A DNA stretch of 64,000 nucleotides, taken from NCBI RefSeq assembly GCF_004345425.1, contig NZ_SLVP01000005.1, positions 62,001-126,000 on the forward strand. The letters run 5' to 3'. The translations under genes were made by a program, and so were the position numbers. Below, piece after piece: positions 33,429 to 42,778 of this stretch (positions are counted from its first letter, which is position 1; every line of letters begins with the position of its first letter). Below the pieces are notes generated by a model. It did no database searches and was not told where the DNA came from. It was given only the letters and a program-made list of their open reading frames with translations. The DNA is from Paenibacillus sp. BK033. Lineage in GTDB: Bacteria; Bacillota; Bacilli; Paenibacillales; Paenibacillaceae.

Positions 33429-36400
33429 ATGTTTACTAAAGTACTGATTGCCAACCGGGGAGCAATTGCGGTTCGAATCGAAAGAACCCTTCGCAACATG
33501 GGAATTGCCTCCGTTGCCGTATATACGAAAGCCGACCAAGACAGCCTGCATGTAGACATGGCGGATGAAGCGGTGCTTCTGGGCGAAGGACCGGCTAAGG
33601 AGAGCTATCTGAACGCGGATCTTATTCTGCGGATTGCCAAAGACACCGGAGCGCAAGCTATCCATCCGGGTTACGGTTTCCTGAGCGAAAACGCGGATTT
33701 CGCCCGCGCATGCCGCGATAACGGCATTGTCTTTATTGGGCCTACTCCAGAGCAAATGGAAGCCTTCGGCCTCAAGCATTCCGCCCGCGAGCTGGCCGAG
33801 AAAGCAAGCGTTCCGCTCCTGCCCGGTACTCCTCTTCTGACCGAGCTGGATGAAGCGGTTGCCCATGCAGCCGATATCGGCTATCCAATAATTCTGAAAA
33901 GCACGGCAGGCGGCGGCGGAATCGGCATGCGGGTGTGCACGGACGAAGAAGCGCTGCGCGTTGCCTTCGATAGCGTGCGCCATCTTGCGGAGGCTAACTT
34001 CAAGAACGGCGGCATGTTCCTCGAGAAATATATTGCGAAAGCGCGCCATGTGGAGGTACAGATCTTCGGTAACGGCAATGGCGAGGTTGTAGCTCTCGGC
34101 GAACGGGACTGCTCGGTGCAGCGCCGCAACCAGAAGGTTGTCGAGGAAAGTCCGGCTCCGCAATTCCCGGAGGAGGTGCGGGCTGAAATTCTTGCCTGCG
34201 CGAAGCGCCTTGCGGCCGTGGCCGGTTACCGCAGCGCGGGAACGGTTGAGTTCCTGTACGATCCTTCGAGCTGCAAGTTCTACTTCCTTGAAGTAAATAC
34301 CCGCCTGCAGGTGGAGCATGGCGTAACCGAGGAAGTGCTTGGTCTTGATCTCGTGGAGTGGATGCTGAAGGAAGCGGCGGGAGAGCTGAACGGATTGGAA
34401 GCTCTTGTTCCGGAGTCCAAGGGTCATAGTATTCAGGCCCGCATCTACGCGGAGGATTGCTTGCAAGGCTTCCGTCCAAGCGCGGGTCAGCTGGATCAGG
34501 CGTTATTTTCCGGCGAAGCCCGTACGGAAACTTGGGTTCGCGACGGCATTACGGTAACCACGCTGTATGATCCCATGCTCGCTAAAGTAATCGTGCATGG
34601 CGAGAACCGCGAGGATGCCATTGCCAAGCTGAAACATGCTTTAAACGAGACGCGTTTTTATGGCATTACGACGAATCTGCAATATGTTCAGGCGCTTCTC
34701 GACGAGAGTCGGTTCCTTGCAGGCGATGTATATACGCAGCTGTTAAACGGATTTGCCCCGGCAGAGTCCGCGCTTGAAGTGTTGGACGGCGGCGTTCAGA
34801 CAACGGTTCAAGACTATCCGGGCCGGGTAGGCCACTGGGATGTAGGCGTACCGCCATGCGGACCGATGGATCCGCTTGCCTTTCGGATCGGCAATAAGCT
34901 GCTCGGCAACGCGGATCAAGCGAGCGGTCTCGAGCTGACGCTGCGCGGCGGCTCGTATAAATTCCGTGAGAGCATGCTGTTCTGCGTAACCGGTGCTGAT
35001 ATGAAGCCGGCTCTGGATGATGAGGCAATTCCAATGTACACGCCGGTAAGGGCGGAACGCGGACAAGTGCTAAGCTTCGGTGAGTCGGAGGAAGGTCTGC
35101 GCACGTACCTCCTGATCGAAGGAGGATTTGACATGCCGCTTATTCTGGGCAGCGCGTCAACGTTTACGCTTGGCGGCTTTGGCGGTCATGGCGGCCGCGC
35201 GCTGCGAACCGGCGATGTCCTTGGCGTGAACCGCCAACAAGGAACGACGGAGAGCTTAGTTAAAGCTTCGCTCCCTGCAAAGCTGCAGCCGTCAATTTCC
35301 CGCGAGTGGACGATTGGCGTTATTCCGGGGCCGCATTGCACAAGCGAGTTTCTGAAGCCGGAGTATTTGGAGCAGCTTGCGAAAACAAGCTTTGAGGTTC
35401 ACTTCAACAGCTCGAGAACCGGCGTGCGGCTGATCGGTCCGGCTCCGCTGTGGGAGAGAGAAGACGGCGGGGAAGCGGGCCTTCACCCATCCAATATTCA
35501 CGATAATGCCTATGCGGTCGGAACGCTCGACTTGACCGGCGATATGCCGATTCTGCTTGGTCCGGACGGACCTAGCCTCGGCGGCTTCGTCTGTCCGGTA
35601 ACAACGGCTTCGGCCGAGTTCTGGAAGCTGGGCCAGCTTCATCCGGGCGATAAAGTCCGCTTCCAGCTAGTAACGCTGGAAGAAGCGGAGGAGCTTCGCA
35701 AGCGGCAGGAGCAACTGCTGGACGCAATTGGGCAAGGGCGTGCCAATGAGCTTCAAGCTGGCGGACTGCCGGCGGCGCATGATGCCTTTTCGCCGGAATA
35801 TCCGGTTCTGTACCGCGAGGCCGCAGGGCGCAAGTTCCCGATTACCATCCGCTGCAGCGGCGACGAGAATCTACTTGTCGAGTACGGTTCCCTGGAGCTG
35901 GATCTTCTGCTTCGCTTCCAGGTGCATGCCCTTGTAGAAGCGATCCGCGAGAACGGCGTTATTCCGGTGCTTGATCTTACGCCTGGCGTCCGTTCGGTGC
36001 AGGTGCATATCGATGCCTCGCGGATGAGCGTCCGCGAAGCGGCCAAACAGCTGCTTGCCATTGACGGCGGCCTGCCGCCGCTCGAATCGAGACGCGTACC
36101 GTCCCGTATTGTCCGACTGCCCTTATCGTGGGATGATCCGGCTACGCAGCTCGCGATTGACCGTTACCAGCAAAATGTTCGCCCGGATGCGCCTTGGTGC
36201 CCGAGCAATCTGGAGTTTATCCGACGCGTGAACGGCCTTGACAGCATCGATGATGTTCAGCGCATTGTATTTGACGCCAGTTACCTGGTGCTTGGTCTCG
36301 GCGACGTCTATCTTGGCGCGCCTCTGGCTACGCCAATCGACCCGCGTCACCGGCTGGTAACAACGAAGTACAATCCGGCCCGCACCTGGACGCCGGAGAA

Positions 36401-37076
36401 TGCCGTCGGCATCGGCGGAGCTTACATGTGCGTGTACGGCATGGAAGGCCCTGGCGGCTACCAGTTTGTTGGCCGTACGATCCAAATGTGGAACAAGCTG
36501 CGTTCGACGGAAAGCTTCAAGGCCGGCAGGCCGTGGCTGCTCCGCTTCTTCGACCAGATTCAATTTTACCCGGTTACGGCTGAGGAATTGCTGCAGCTGA
36601 GGGAGGATTTCCCGCGCGGCAGGTTCGAAGCGGATATTACGGAAACCACGTTTGACCTTGGCCAATATCTGCAATTCCTGGAATCCATCGAGGAGAGCGC
36701 GGATAAGTTCCGGAGCCGGCAGCAAATGGCATTTAATGAAGAAAGAGAGCGCTGGAAGGAGCTTGGACTTGCCGAGTACGTGTCGGAGCAGGATTCCGCG
36801 AAGCCGGTCAGCGACGAAGAGCTGCCTTCTGACGTGGATGCCATGAAATGCTCCATGCCGGGCAGCGTTTGGAAGGTGCTTGTAAGTACGGGCGATGCGA
36901 TCAAGAAAGGCGATGCGCTTATTATCGTAGAATCGATGAAAATGGAGTTCTCGCAAAATGCTCCGTTTGACGGCATTATTCATTCCGTGCATGTTAAGCC
37001 GGGGGACGGCGTTAATGCCGGCCAATTGATTGTTGGCATTTCGAAACTAGCGGAAAGAGAGCTGACCCGTATATGA
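33429..37076 (+). CDS. Biotin-dependent guanidine/urea carboxylase
   Basis: 1215 residues. An N-terminal biotin carboxylase with an ATP-grasp fold (1-450; glycine-rich loop GGGGIGMR at about 161, DCSVQRRNQKVVEE) is followed by KipA/AHS2-type (about 455-750) and KipI/AHS1-type (about 800-1010) carboxyltransferase parts. A C-terminal biotinyl domain has ESMKMEF with the biotin lysine at Lys1171. It carboxylates guanidine or urea at the cost of ATP. The guanidine riboswitch and the DUF1989 pair point to guanidine as the main substrate. Databases usually label such proteins urea carboxylase. It overlaps the next gene by 4 bases. Confidence 0.92.
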   Translation: MFTKVLIANRGAIAVRIERTLRNMGIASVAVYTKADQDSLHVDMADEAVLLGEGPAKESYLNADLILRIAKDTGAQAIHPGYGFLSENADFARACRDNGIVFIGPTPEQMEAFGLKHSARELAEKASVPLLPGTPLLTELDEAVAHAADIGYPIILKSTAGGGGIGMRVCTDEEALRVAFDSVRHLAEANFKNGGMFLEKYIAKARHVEVQIFGNGNGEVVALGERDCSVQRRNQKVVEESPAPQFPEEVRAEILACAKRLAAVAGYRSAGTVEFLYDPSSCKFYFLEVNTRLQVEHGVTEEVLGLDLVEWMLKEAAGELNGLEALVPESKGHSIQARIYAEDCLQGFRPSAGQLDQALFSGEARTETWVRDGITVTTLYDPMLAKVIVHGENREDAIAKLKHALNETRFYGITTNLQYVQALLDESRFLAGDVYTQLLNGFAPAESALEVLDGGVQTTVQDYPGRVGHWDVGVPPCGPMDPLAFRIGNKLLGNADQASGLELTLRGGSYKFRESMLFCVTGADMKPALDDEAIPMYTPVRAERGQVLSFGESEEGLRTYLLIEGGFDMPLILGSASTFTLGGFGGHGGRALRTGDVLGVNRQQGTTESLVKASLPAKLQPSISREWTIGVIPGPHCTSEFLKPEYLEQLAKTSFEVHFNSSRTGVRLIGPAPLWEREDGGEAGLHPSNIHDNAYAVGTLDLTGDMPILLGPDGPSLGGFVCPVTTASAEFWKLGQLHPGDKVRFQLVTLEEAEELRKRQEQLLDAIGQGRANELQAGGLPAAHDAFSPEYPVLYREAAGRKFPITIRCSGDENLLVEYGSLELDLLLRFQVHALVEAIRENGVIPVLDLTPGVRSVQVHIDASRMSVREAAKQLLAIDGGLPPLESRRVPSRIVRLPLSWDDPATQLAIDRYQQNVRPDAPWCPSNLEFIRRVNGLDSIDDVQRIVFDASYLVLGLGDVYLGAPLATPIDPRHRLVTTKYNPARTWTPENAVGIGGAYMCVYGMEGPGGYQFVGRTIQMWNKLRSTESFKAGRPWLLRFFDQIQFYPVTAEELLQLREDFPRGRFEADITETTFDLGQYLQFLESIEESADKFRSRQQMAFNEERERWKELGLAEYVSEQDSAKPVSDEELPSDVDAMKCSMPGSVWKVLVSTGDAIKKGDALIIVESMKMEFSQNAPFDGIIHSVHVKPGDGVNAGQLIVGISKLAERELTRI

Positions 37077-38842
37077 GCGAACTTCAATCGGTATTGACCA
37101 TTTCCTGGCTTAGAGAGCAATACTTAAACAGTACGCTAACGCCTTCGCAAGTGATTGAGTCCATTATTGAACGTGCCGAAGCCGATAAAGAAAAGCATAT
37201 TTGGATAACGCCGCCGTCGCTGGCTTACATCCAGTGTTATCTGGACCAACTGCAGGAGCTGGATCGTGTGCAGCTGCCGCTGTGGGGAATCCCGTTTGCG
37301 GTAAAAGACAACATCGACGTCGCCGGCATGCCCACAACGGCCGGCTGCGAAGAATATTCGTACCTGCCTTCCGCCCACGCGGCGGTTGTCGAACGACTTA
37401 TCCAAGCAGGCGCAATCCCGGTCGGCAAAACGAACCTCGACCAGTTCGCAACCGGGCTGGTCGGGACCAGAAGTCCCTACGGCGATACGCATAATTCGCT
37501 GCGTCCAGAGCTAATCAGCGGCGGCTCCAGCTCGGGTTCTGCCGTGTCTGTCGCTTTGGGGCATGCGGTATTTTCCCTTGGAACGGATACGGCCGGCTCC
37601 GGCCGGGTGCCTGCCGCGCTGAATAATCTGGTTGGTCTGAAACCAAGCGTTGGCGCATGGCCGAGCAAAGGGGTTGTTCCGGCTTGCGAAAGTCTGGATT
37701 GCGTGACGGTATTTGCCCATAATCTCGAGGATGCGGAGCTGGTGGACCAAGTTGTCCGGGGCATTCATGCGGATGATCCATGGTCGAAGGAGATACCGGC
37801 TGGCAAGCGCAAGCTCCCGGCAAAGCTGCTTCTTCCGGGTGGTCCCTTGACTTTTTATGGACCGTTTGCCGATTCGTACCGCTTGGCTTGGGAGAAATCC
37901 GTAAACAAGCTTAAGGCGATCAAGCTTCCGGTTGAATACGTCGATATTCAATTGTTCCAGGCTGCGGCCGCCTTATTATATGAAGGTCCATGGGTAGCCG
38001 AGCGCTGGTCGGCGCTGGGAAGCTTCATTGAGGCCCATCCCGGCGTTACGTTTCCGGTAACGGAGAAGGTACTCCGCAGCGCGACTAAGCCGGAATTTGA
38101 CGCGGCATCCGTGTTCACCGCCTTTCACAAGCTGCAGGGCTATAAGCTGGAAGCCAAAAAGCTGCTTCAAGACGCGGTGCTGATCATGCCGACGGCAGGG
38201 GGAACGTGGACTCGCGAGCAAGTCGCGGCTGACCCGGTCAGCACGAATAGCGCGATGGGGCTGTATACGAATCACTGCAACCTGCTGGATCAAAGCGCGC
38301 TTGCCGTTCCTTCCGGCGATGCGGCACCGGATTTGCCGTTTGGGATTACGCTGTTTGCGGCATCGGGTGAGGAAGGGATGCTGTTCCGTTTGGCCGAGAC
38401 TATTCGGACGGCGCAAGAATCTCAGCCATCTACGCTTGTGGCTGTTTGCGGCTTGCATATGCGAGGTTTGCCTCTGGAACGCCAAATGCAGGAGCATGGG
38501 GCCGTTTTTATCCGCGAGGACCGGACTTCACCGACTTATAAGCTGATGAAGCTTCAGACGATTCCGCCCAAGCCGGGGCTGCTAAAGCTGCCGCAGGGCG
38601 GGGCGTCCATTGAAGTAGAGGTATGGGAGATGCCTATTGCCACGTTCGGAGCCTTCACGGCTGCTATACCGGCGCCGCTTGGGATTGGCAAAGTTGAGCT
38701 CGCTGACGGCAGTATCGTACCAGGCTTTATCTGCGAGGCTTACGGAACGGTTGATGGCGAGGACATTACTGCCTATGGAGGCTGGAGAAAAGCGCTTGCC
38801 GCCATTGCCGAAGCGAAAGCGAAAGCGGAAGCAACGCTGTAA
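37073..38842 (+). CDS. atzF: Allophanate hydrolase
   Basis: 589 residues, normal length for AtzF-type allophanate hydrolase. The N-terminal amidase-signature domain has the Ser-cisSer-Lys triad: Lys78 in FAVKDNID, cis-Ser near 153 in GGSSSGS and nucleophile Ser176 in GTDTAGSGR. The C-terminal domain (about 470-589) is the separate allophanate hydrolase domain, with LPLERQM near its start. It hydrolyses allophanate to ammonia and CO2, the last step of the pathway. Its ATG overlaps the carboxylase stop (ATGA), and a terminator follows. Confidence 0.92.
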   Translation: MSELQSVLTISWLREQYLNSTLTPSQVIESIIERAEADKEKHIWITPPSLAYIQCYLDQLQELDRVQLPLWGIPFAVKDNIDVAGMPTTAGCEEYSYLPSAHAAVVERLIQAGAIPVGKTNLDQFATGLVGTRSPYGDTHNSLRPELISGGSSSGSAVSVALGHAVFSLGTDTAGSGRVPAALNNLVGLKPSVGAWPSKGVVPACESLDCVTVFAHNLEDAELVDQVVRGIHADDPWSKEIPAGKRKLPAKLLLPGGPLTFYGPFADSYRLAWEKSVNKLKAIKLPVEYVDIQLFQAAAALLYEGPWVAERWSALGSFIEAHPGVTFPVTEKVLRSATKPEFDAASVFTAFHKLQGYKLEAKKLLQDAVLIMPTAGGTWTREQVAADPVSTNSAMGLYTNHCNLLDQSALAVPSGDAAPDLPFGITLFAASGEEGMLFRLAETIRTAQESQPSTLVAVCGLHMRGLPLERQMQEHGAVFIREDRTSPTYKLMKLQTIPPKPGLLKLPQGGASIEVEVWEMPIATFGAFTAAIPAPLGIGKVELADGSIVPGFICEAYGTVDGEDITAYGGWRKALAAIAEAKAKAEATL

Positions 38843-38889
38843 CTCGATTGACTGCAAGAATAGCGAACTATTATAATTTAAGAAGACAG

Positions 38890-38928
38890 ACGCACTTCTC
38901 CCTTGACGGAAAGTGCGTTTTCTTTTTC
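38890..38928 (+). terminator. terminator of the guanidine-degradation operon
   Basis: ACGCACTT/AAGTGCGT stem with a 13-base loop, followed by TTTCTTTTT. The remaining 190 bases to the next gene hold no clear feature. Confidence 0.8.
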
Positions 38929-39118
38929 CGGGAGGGGAAAGGCTTGCTATCAACCAAGTTTATATCATTTCCTACCCATCAGGAGTAGGGAAGGAATCGG
39001 GCGTGGAGAACCGGCATATTGTAAATAACAACAGCCGCTCTATTGAACAGGTCATAGAGATGAATATCTCTGGCGAACGGTATATACTGTAGGTAGGGCG
39101 TGCATAAAGAGGTGGCCA

Positions 39119-39634
39119 ATGAGAGGTCTGGAAGTTATTTATACTTATATGGAGAAGCTTGATCAGTATACTATAGAACAATTACGTTACCGGAAGAAGC
39201 CCGGAACCTGGTCCATCGGCCAGGTCTATTCGCATATCATTGATGTTGCTCTTGAATATCTGGACAATATCAGGCAATGCGAAGAGTCCTGCAGCGAGCA
39301 GCCGCTCGGCAAAACGGAAGCAGGGGAGAGATTGTTCGGAGAGGGAGCTTTTCCGCCGGTTAAGATCAAGTTGCCGGAAGGCATGGAGTACAGTCCTAAC
39401 GACGCGAAAAATAAAGCCGATCATCTTCATGATCTGAATCAATTAATAGATAACATAAGGGCTTGGGATTTGCGGATTGCCGCCATTCCTCCTTCCTATA
39501 AGGTGAGACATGGAGGATTTGGCTGGTTGAATGCCAGAGAGTGGCATGATCTGATCGACATGCATACCCGTCATCATTTACGACAAATAAAGGAGATCGA
39601 GGAACAATGGAACAAAGTGACAGTCGACAGGTGA
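39119..39634 (+). CDS. DinB-family protein
   Basis: 171 residues, mostly helical. DinB-type metal ligand candidates are the His in YSHIIDVAL (about 39) and the C-terminal pair in EWHDLIDMHTRHHLRQI (about 139-155). DinB/YfiT proteins form four-helix bundles that bind a divalent metal; many are thiol-dependent transferases or damage-related, but most are uncharacterised. AAAGAGGTGG precedes the ATG. It starts a run of closely spaced genes (next gap 7 bases). Confidence 0.75.
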   Translation: MRGLEVIYTYMEKLDQYTIEQLRYRKKPGTWSIGQVYSHIIDVALEYLDNIRQCEESCSEQPLGKTEAGERLFGEGAFPPVKIKLPEGMEYSPNDAKNKADHLHDLNQLIDNIRAWDLRIAAIPPSYKVRHGGFGWLNAREWHDLIDMHTRHHLRQIKEIEEQWNKVTVDR

Positions 39635-39641
39635 GCAGAAT

Positions 39642-40100
39642 ATGAAGGGGCTAATCGATCCGGACAGACGTATCGCAGACCTGGTCAAACAGGTCGATCA
39701 TCGCGTCCTGGCTTTATGGGCGGCAGATTGTGCCGACCGCGCCCGTCCATGCTTCGAAGTTGTCCTCTCCGAGGATAACCGGATGCGGGAGGCTATTCTT
39801 GCAGCCCGCGCCTGGTCGCGAGGCGAGCTTCCGATGTCCTCCGCGCGCAAGGCGGCAACTGCCGCGCATACCGCTGCTCGGGATGTCATTGCCGCGAGCA
39901 GCGCAGCATCCCGTGCCGCCCGGGCGGCCGGTCATGCGGCCGCAACGGCCCATGTTGCCAGTCATGCGGTGCATGCCGCGTCTTATGCGGCTACGGCCAT
40001 CCGGGATCTGGCTGATAAAGCGCAAGCCAAGCTTATTGCCGATCAGGAGCGGGAATGGCAATACATGCGCCTTATTGAATTGCTTGAGCAGTTAAGATAA
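39642..40100 (+). CDS. Imm5-like putative immunity protein
   Basis: 152 residues, strikingly rich in alanine and histidine. The helical core AATAAHTAARDVIAAS and AAGHAAATAHVASHAVHAAS is typical of the Imm5-like family predicted to protect against polymorphic toxins. The N-terminal WAADCADRARPCFE block also matches the family pattern I recall. No toxin or secretion gene is adjacent, so it is either an orphan immunity gene or has been recruited to another role. It lies 7 bases after the DinB gene and 14 before the MOSC gene. Confidence 0.6.
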   Translation: MKGLIDPDRRIADLVKQVDHRVLALWAADCADRARPCFEVVLSEDNRMREAILAARAWSRGELPMSSARKAATAAHTAARDVIAASSAASRAARAAGHAAATAHVASHAVHAASYAATAIRDLADKAQAKLIADQEREWQYMRLIELLEQLR

Positions 40101-40114
40101 AGGAGTATAAGAAC

Positions 40115-40822
40115 GTGCAAATCGGCGAGATTCAAGAGATTTACCGTTATCCGGTGAAATCGTTTGCGGGCGAGAAGCTTGAGCATTGCGCTATCGAAGA
40201 GTACGGCATGCTCGGTGACAGGTTTGTCACCTTTTACGATGAGACGAAGAAGGATTGGCATAAATATATAACGGCAAGGAACATCCCTAATCTATTGAAC
40301 TATCGGGCGACGTTCCAGAATGGGGAAATCCGGATTACGGGACCGGACGGGCAAGAGTACGGCTGGGATGAACGGCTGCTGGAGGAGGTCCAGGGCCAGA
40401 CAAAGACAAGGCTGTCGATGTCGGCTATGAAAGAAGCGCATCCCGAGCATCCGCAGCTGCTGTCCGTGGACGGAGCGAGTATTCTGATCATTACGGACAG
40501 CTCCTTGAACAAGCTTCAGCAGACTTGGGGCAAGGAGCTTGACGAGCGCCGTTTCCGTGCCAACTTCGTGGTTAAGGTCGCGGACGACTCGATTACCGAA
40601 GGAGAATGGATCGGCCGAAGGCTGAAGATTGGCGATGCGCGGCTGCAGGTGGACAGCTTCTGCCAGCGCTGCGTGCTCATTACCATGAATCCGGACACGC
40701 AAGTCAAGGATCCTTCTTTGCTTCGAAAAGTGAACGAAGAGTTTAACCTGCATTTCGGCGTATACGCTTCTGTCGTCAAGACCGGCACCGTCAAGCAAGG
40801 TGATAAGGTGTTTCTGGATTAA
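40115..40822 (+). CDS. MOSC-domain protein
   Basis: 235 residues. An N-terminal MOSC-N beta domain (IYRYPVKSFAGEKLE, about 9-24) precedes a MOSC domain with the ligand cysteine in SFCQRCVLITMNPDTQ (about 184-200). MOSC proteins bind molybdenum cofactor or carry sulfur; stand-alone types reduce N-hydroxylated compounds or act in detoxification. GTG start with AAAGGAG upstream. An orphan ModA lies 5 kb downstream, but no molybdopterin genes are present. The gene ends at a bidirectional terminator. Confidence 0.83.
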   Translation: MQIGEIQEIYRYPVKSFAGEKLEHCAIEEYGMLGDRFVTFYDETKKDWHKYITARNIPNLLNYRATFQNGEIRITGPDGQEYGWDERLLEEVQGQTKTRLSMSAMKEAHPEHPQLLSVDGASILIITDSSLNKLQQTWGKELDERRFRANFVVKVADDSITEGEWIGRRLKIGDARLQVDSFCQRCVLITMNPDTQVKDPSLLRKVNEEFNLHFGVYASVVKTGTVKQGDKVFLD

Positions 40823-40832
40823 ATCCTCAAAC

Positions 40833-40870
40833 AAAAATAGACCGCGGACATCCATCCGCGGTCTATTTTT
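40833..40870. terminator. bidirectional terminator between MOSC and MBL genes
   Basis: Perfect 16-bp stem AAAAATAGACCGCGGA/TCCGCGGTCTATTTTT with a 6-base loop, ending in T runs on both strands. Confidence 0.95.
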
Positions 40871-40871
40871 G

Positions 40872-41723
40872 TTATTGAACGTACTTCCCATGCTCCGGAA
40901 CGGCCAGGATATCGAAATTGCGCGCCAGATTTTCCAGACTGCTCGCGAGCAAATCTCCCTTTATCGGCATCCCGTGCCCGGTAACGGCAACGGCCGGTTT
41001 TAGAGCCTCGAGCTTGCGGACCGATTCGGAAGCCGCCTTCCAATCCGTCGTTAAGTAGCGAGGAGGGCCGCTTACTTCAAGCTCTTGCGTAATGACGCTC
41101 CACATCGACTCTTGCTTAACGGTTACGAAAGCATCCCCTGCGAGCAAGGTCCGGTCACTGTCCCTGAAGAAGGATACATGTCCCGGAGAATGCCCGGGGG
41201 TAGGAATCCACCGCCATCCCGCCAGATGGGGGACGGAGCCGTCTTCCGGCAGAGTTGCTATATGGAGTCCTAAATCGATAGCCTCGATCGGAAAAAAAGG
41301 GGACAGCTTCGCAACAAGCCCGCTGTCTACCGTAGGGTCAGGCTCCGGATAATTGCGCTGGCCGGTGAGATATGGAAGCTCAAGCGGATGGGCGTATACG
41401 GGAACCTTCCAATGGCGAACCAGCTCCACAACCGATCCGACATGATCGAAATGTCCATGCGTCAGAAGAATAGCGTCCGGTCTTGCTCCCGGACCAAAGC
41501 GTTTTTCTGCTTCCGCGATGATCGTATCGGCAGCATGCGGCATGCCGGCATCGACGAGGACCCAGTTTTTTTGTCCGGGCAGCCCTATAAAACAGACATT
41601 CACGATTTGGACGGTCAGACCGTACAAGTCGGGCAGAACCTCCTGGCCCGTACCGCTCTTTATTGAAGTAACCGGGAGGTAATGATAATCCTCGCCGTAA
41701 GACATCTCTTCATGCTCTTGCAT
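40872..41723 (-). CDS. Metallo-beta-lactamase-fold hydrolase
   Basis: About 283 residues from the ATG at 41723 with GAGGGA upstream; the open frame extends 17 codons further without a ribosome binding site. The zinc motif THGHFDHVGS, the later His in TPGHSPGHVSF, the GDAF Asp and the final GHG are all present. The family includes lactonases, glyoxalase II-like enzymes and other hydrolases. The context gives no clue to the substrate. Confidence 0.85.
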   Translation of the reverse strand: MQEHEEMSYGEDYHYLPVTSIKSGTGQEVLPDLYGLTVQIVNVCFIGLPGQKNWVLVDAGMPHAADTIIAEAEKRFGPGARPDAILLTHGHFDHVGSVVELVRHWKVPVYAHPLELPYLTGQRNYPEPDPTVDSGLVAKLSPFFPIEAIDLGLHIATLPEDGSVPHLAGWRWIPTPGHSPGHVSFFRDSDRTLLAGDAFVTVKQESMWSVITQELEVSGPPRYLTTDWKAASESVRKLEALKPAVAVTGHGMPIKGDLLASSLENLARNFDILAVPEHGKYVQ

Positions 41724-41849
41724 CGGTATCCCTCGCTTTCCTGATTGCCCGTAATTTGTCCCATTCCCCGGCAAATCATTACCATCGAATGAATTACTTT
41801 CTTAAGACGCATGCTATTATCGCTTAAGCCAACTAAAGGAGGTTTCACC

Positions 41850-42704
41850 TTGTATTTCTACAAACAAGATTTGATTAACATGATTGTACCGGATAAACCG
41901 GATCCGGCCGCAGCTAAAGTGCTGCAGGAGGCTTTGGGCGGTCATTACGGCGAGATGCGTACGATGATGCAGTATTTTTTCCAAAGCACGAACTTTAGAG
42001 GGAAAGCGACGCAATACCGCGACTTGATTAGAGGCGTGTTCTTGGAGGAAATCAGCCATGTCGAGCTGGTGCAGACAACCATTAATCAACTCTTGACTGG
42101 TTCAGGCGAAGAAATTCCGGGTAATGCTGGTGTAGACAATGCTCCGCTTGACGAGGCGGTGAAGCATGCGAACCCGCATCACTTTATTGTTGGCGCACAG
42201 GGTTCTTTGCCGGTAGACGCAGGCGGCAATCCCTGGCTTGGCAATTATGTTTATAATCACGGCAACTTAATTGCCGATCTTCTGGACAATCTTCTGCTTG
42301 AATCAACGGGCGTACTCCAAAAATCCCGGATCTACGAGATGAGCTCGAATAAAGCCTTCCGGGAAACCTTGGCTTTCCTGATTGTCCGGGATAATGCCCA
42401 TCAGAATGCGTTTGCCAAGGCTTTGGAAACCTTAGGCGTCAATTGGGGCAATTTATTCCCCGTACCGAATTACGATATTAACAAATATCCGGAATGCCGG
42501 AAGTACGTGGAAATGGGCTTTCATAACGCCCAATTCAACTTCCGGTTGGACGAGACGAGAATAGGCGAGATCTTTACCGGAAAATCGCCAAGCCGCAACG
42601 GCGGGGATCTGCAAGTTGTGCCTCCGCCAAACGGTTATCCGGTACCATACAATCCCGAGCTGCCAAATGAGCATGCTCCCGGACTGACGGACATGGGCAG
42701 GTAG
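41850..42704 (+). CDS. Manganese catalase family protein
   Basis: 284 residues from the TTG at 41850, which follows AAAGGAGGTTTCACC; the start then reads (M)YFYKQDLIN, as in the family. Di-manganese ligands are suggested by E in GGHYGEMRTMMQYFFQS, the EEISHVEL pair and the later E-x-H in the NAHQNAF helix. It breaks down hydrogen peroxide; close relatives also include spore coat proteins of the CotJC type. The Pro-rich C-terminal tail is usual. A spore location is possible given the sporulation genes around, but not shown. Confidence 0.87.
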   Translation: MYFYKQDLINMIVPDKPDPAAAKVLQEALGGHYGEMRTMMQYFFQSTNFRGKATQYRDLIRGVFLEEISHVELVQTTINQLLTGSGEEIPGNAGVDNAPLDEAVKHANPHHFIVGAQGSLPVDAGGNPWLGNYVYNHGNLIADLLDNLLLESTGVLQKSRIYEMSSNKAFRETLAFLIVRDNAHQNAFAKALETLGVNWGNLFPVPNYDINKYPECRKYVEMGFHNAQFNFRLDETRIGEIFTGKSPSRNGGDLQVVPPPNGYPVPYNPELPNEHAPGLTDMGR

Positions 42705-42716
42705 CAGAAAGAACGG

Positions 42717-42754
42717 AAGGGATCGATCGCATTACGCGGCTGGTCCCTTTTGTA
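42717..42754 (+). terminator. weak terminator after the Mn-catalase gene
   Basis: AAGGGA pairs with TCCCTT across a 21-base loop and is followed by a short T run. The stem is short. Confidence 0.4.
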
Positions 42755-42778
42755 ATACGAAAGGATGGAGGAGCCCGC

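Noticed and set aside
32733..34466. 577-codon open frame on the minus strand
   Set aside because: It runs antisense through the second DUF1989 gene and the carboxylase, whose frames are well matched to known families. It has no ribosome binding site and its composition is that of a GC-rich shadow frame.
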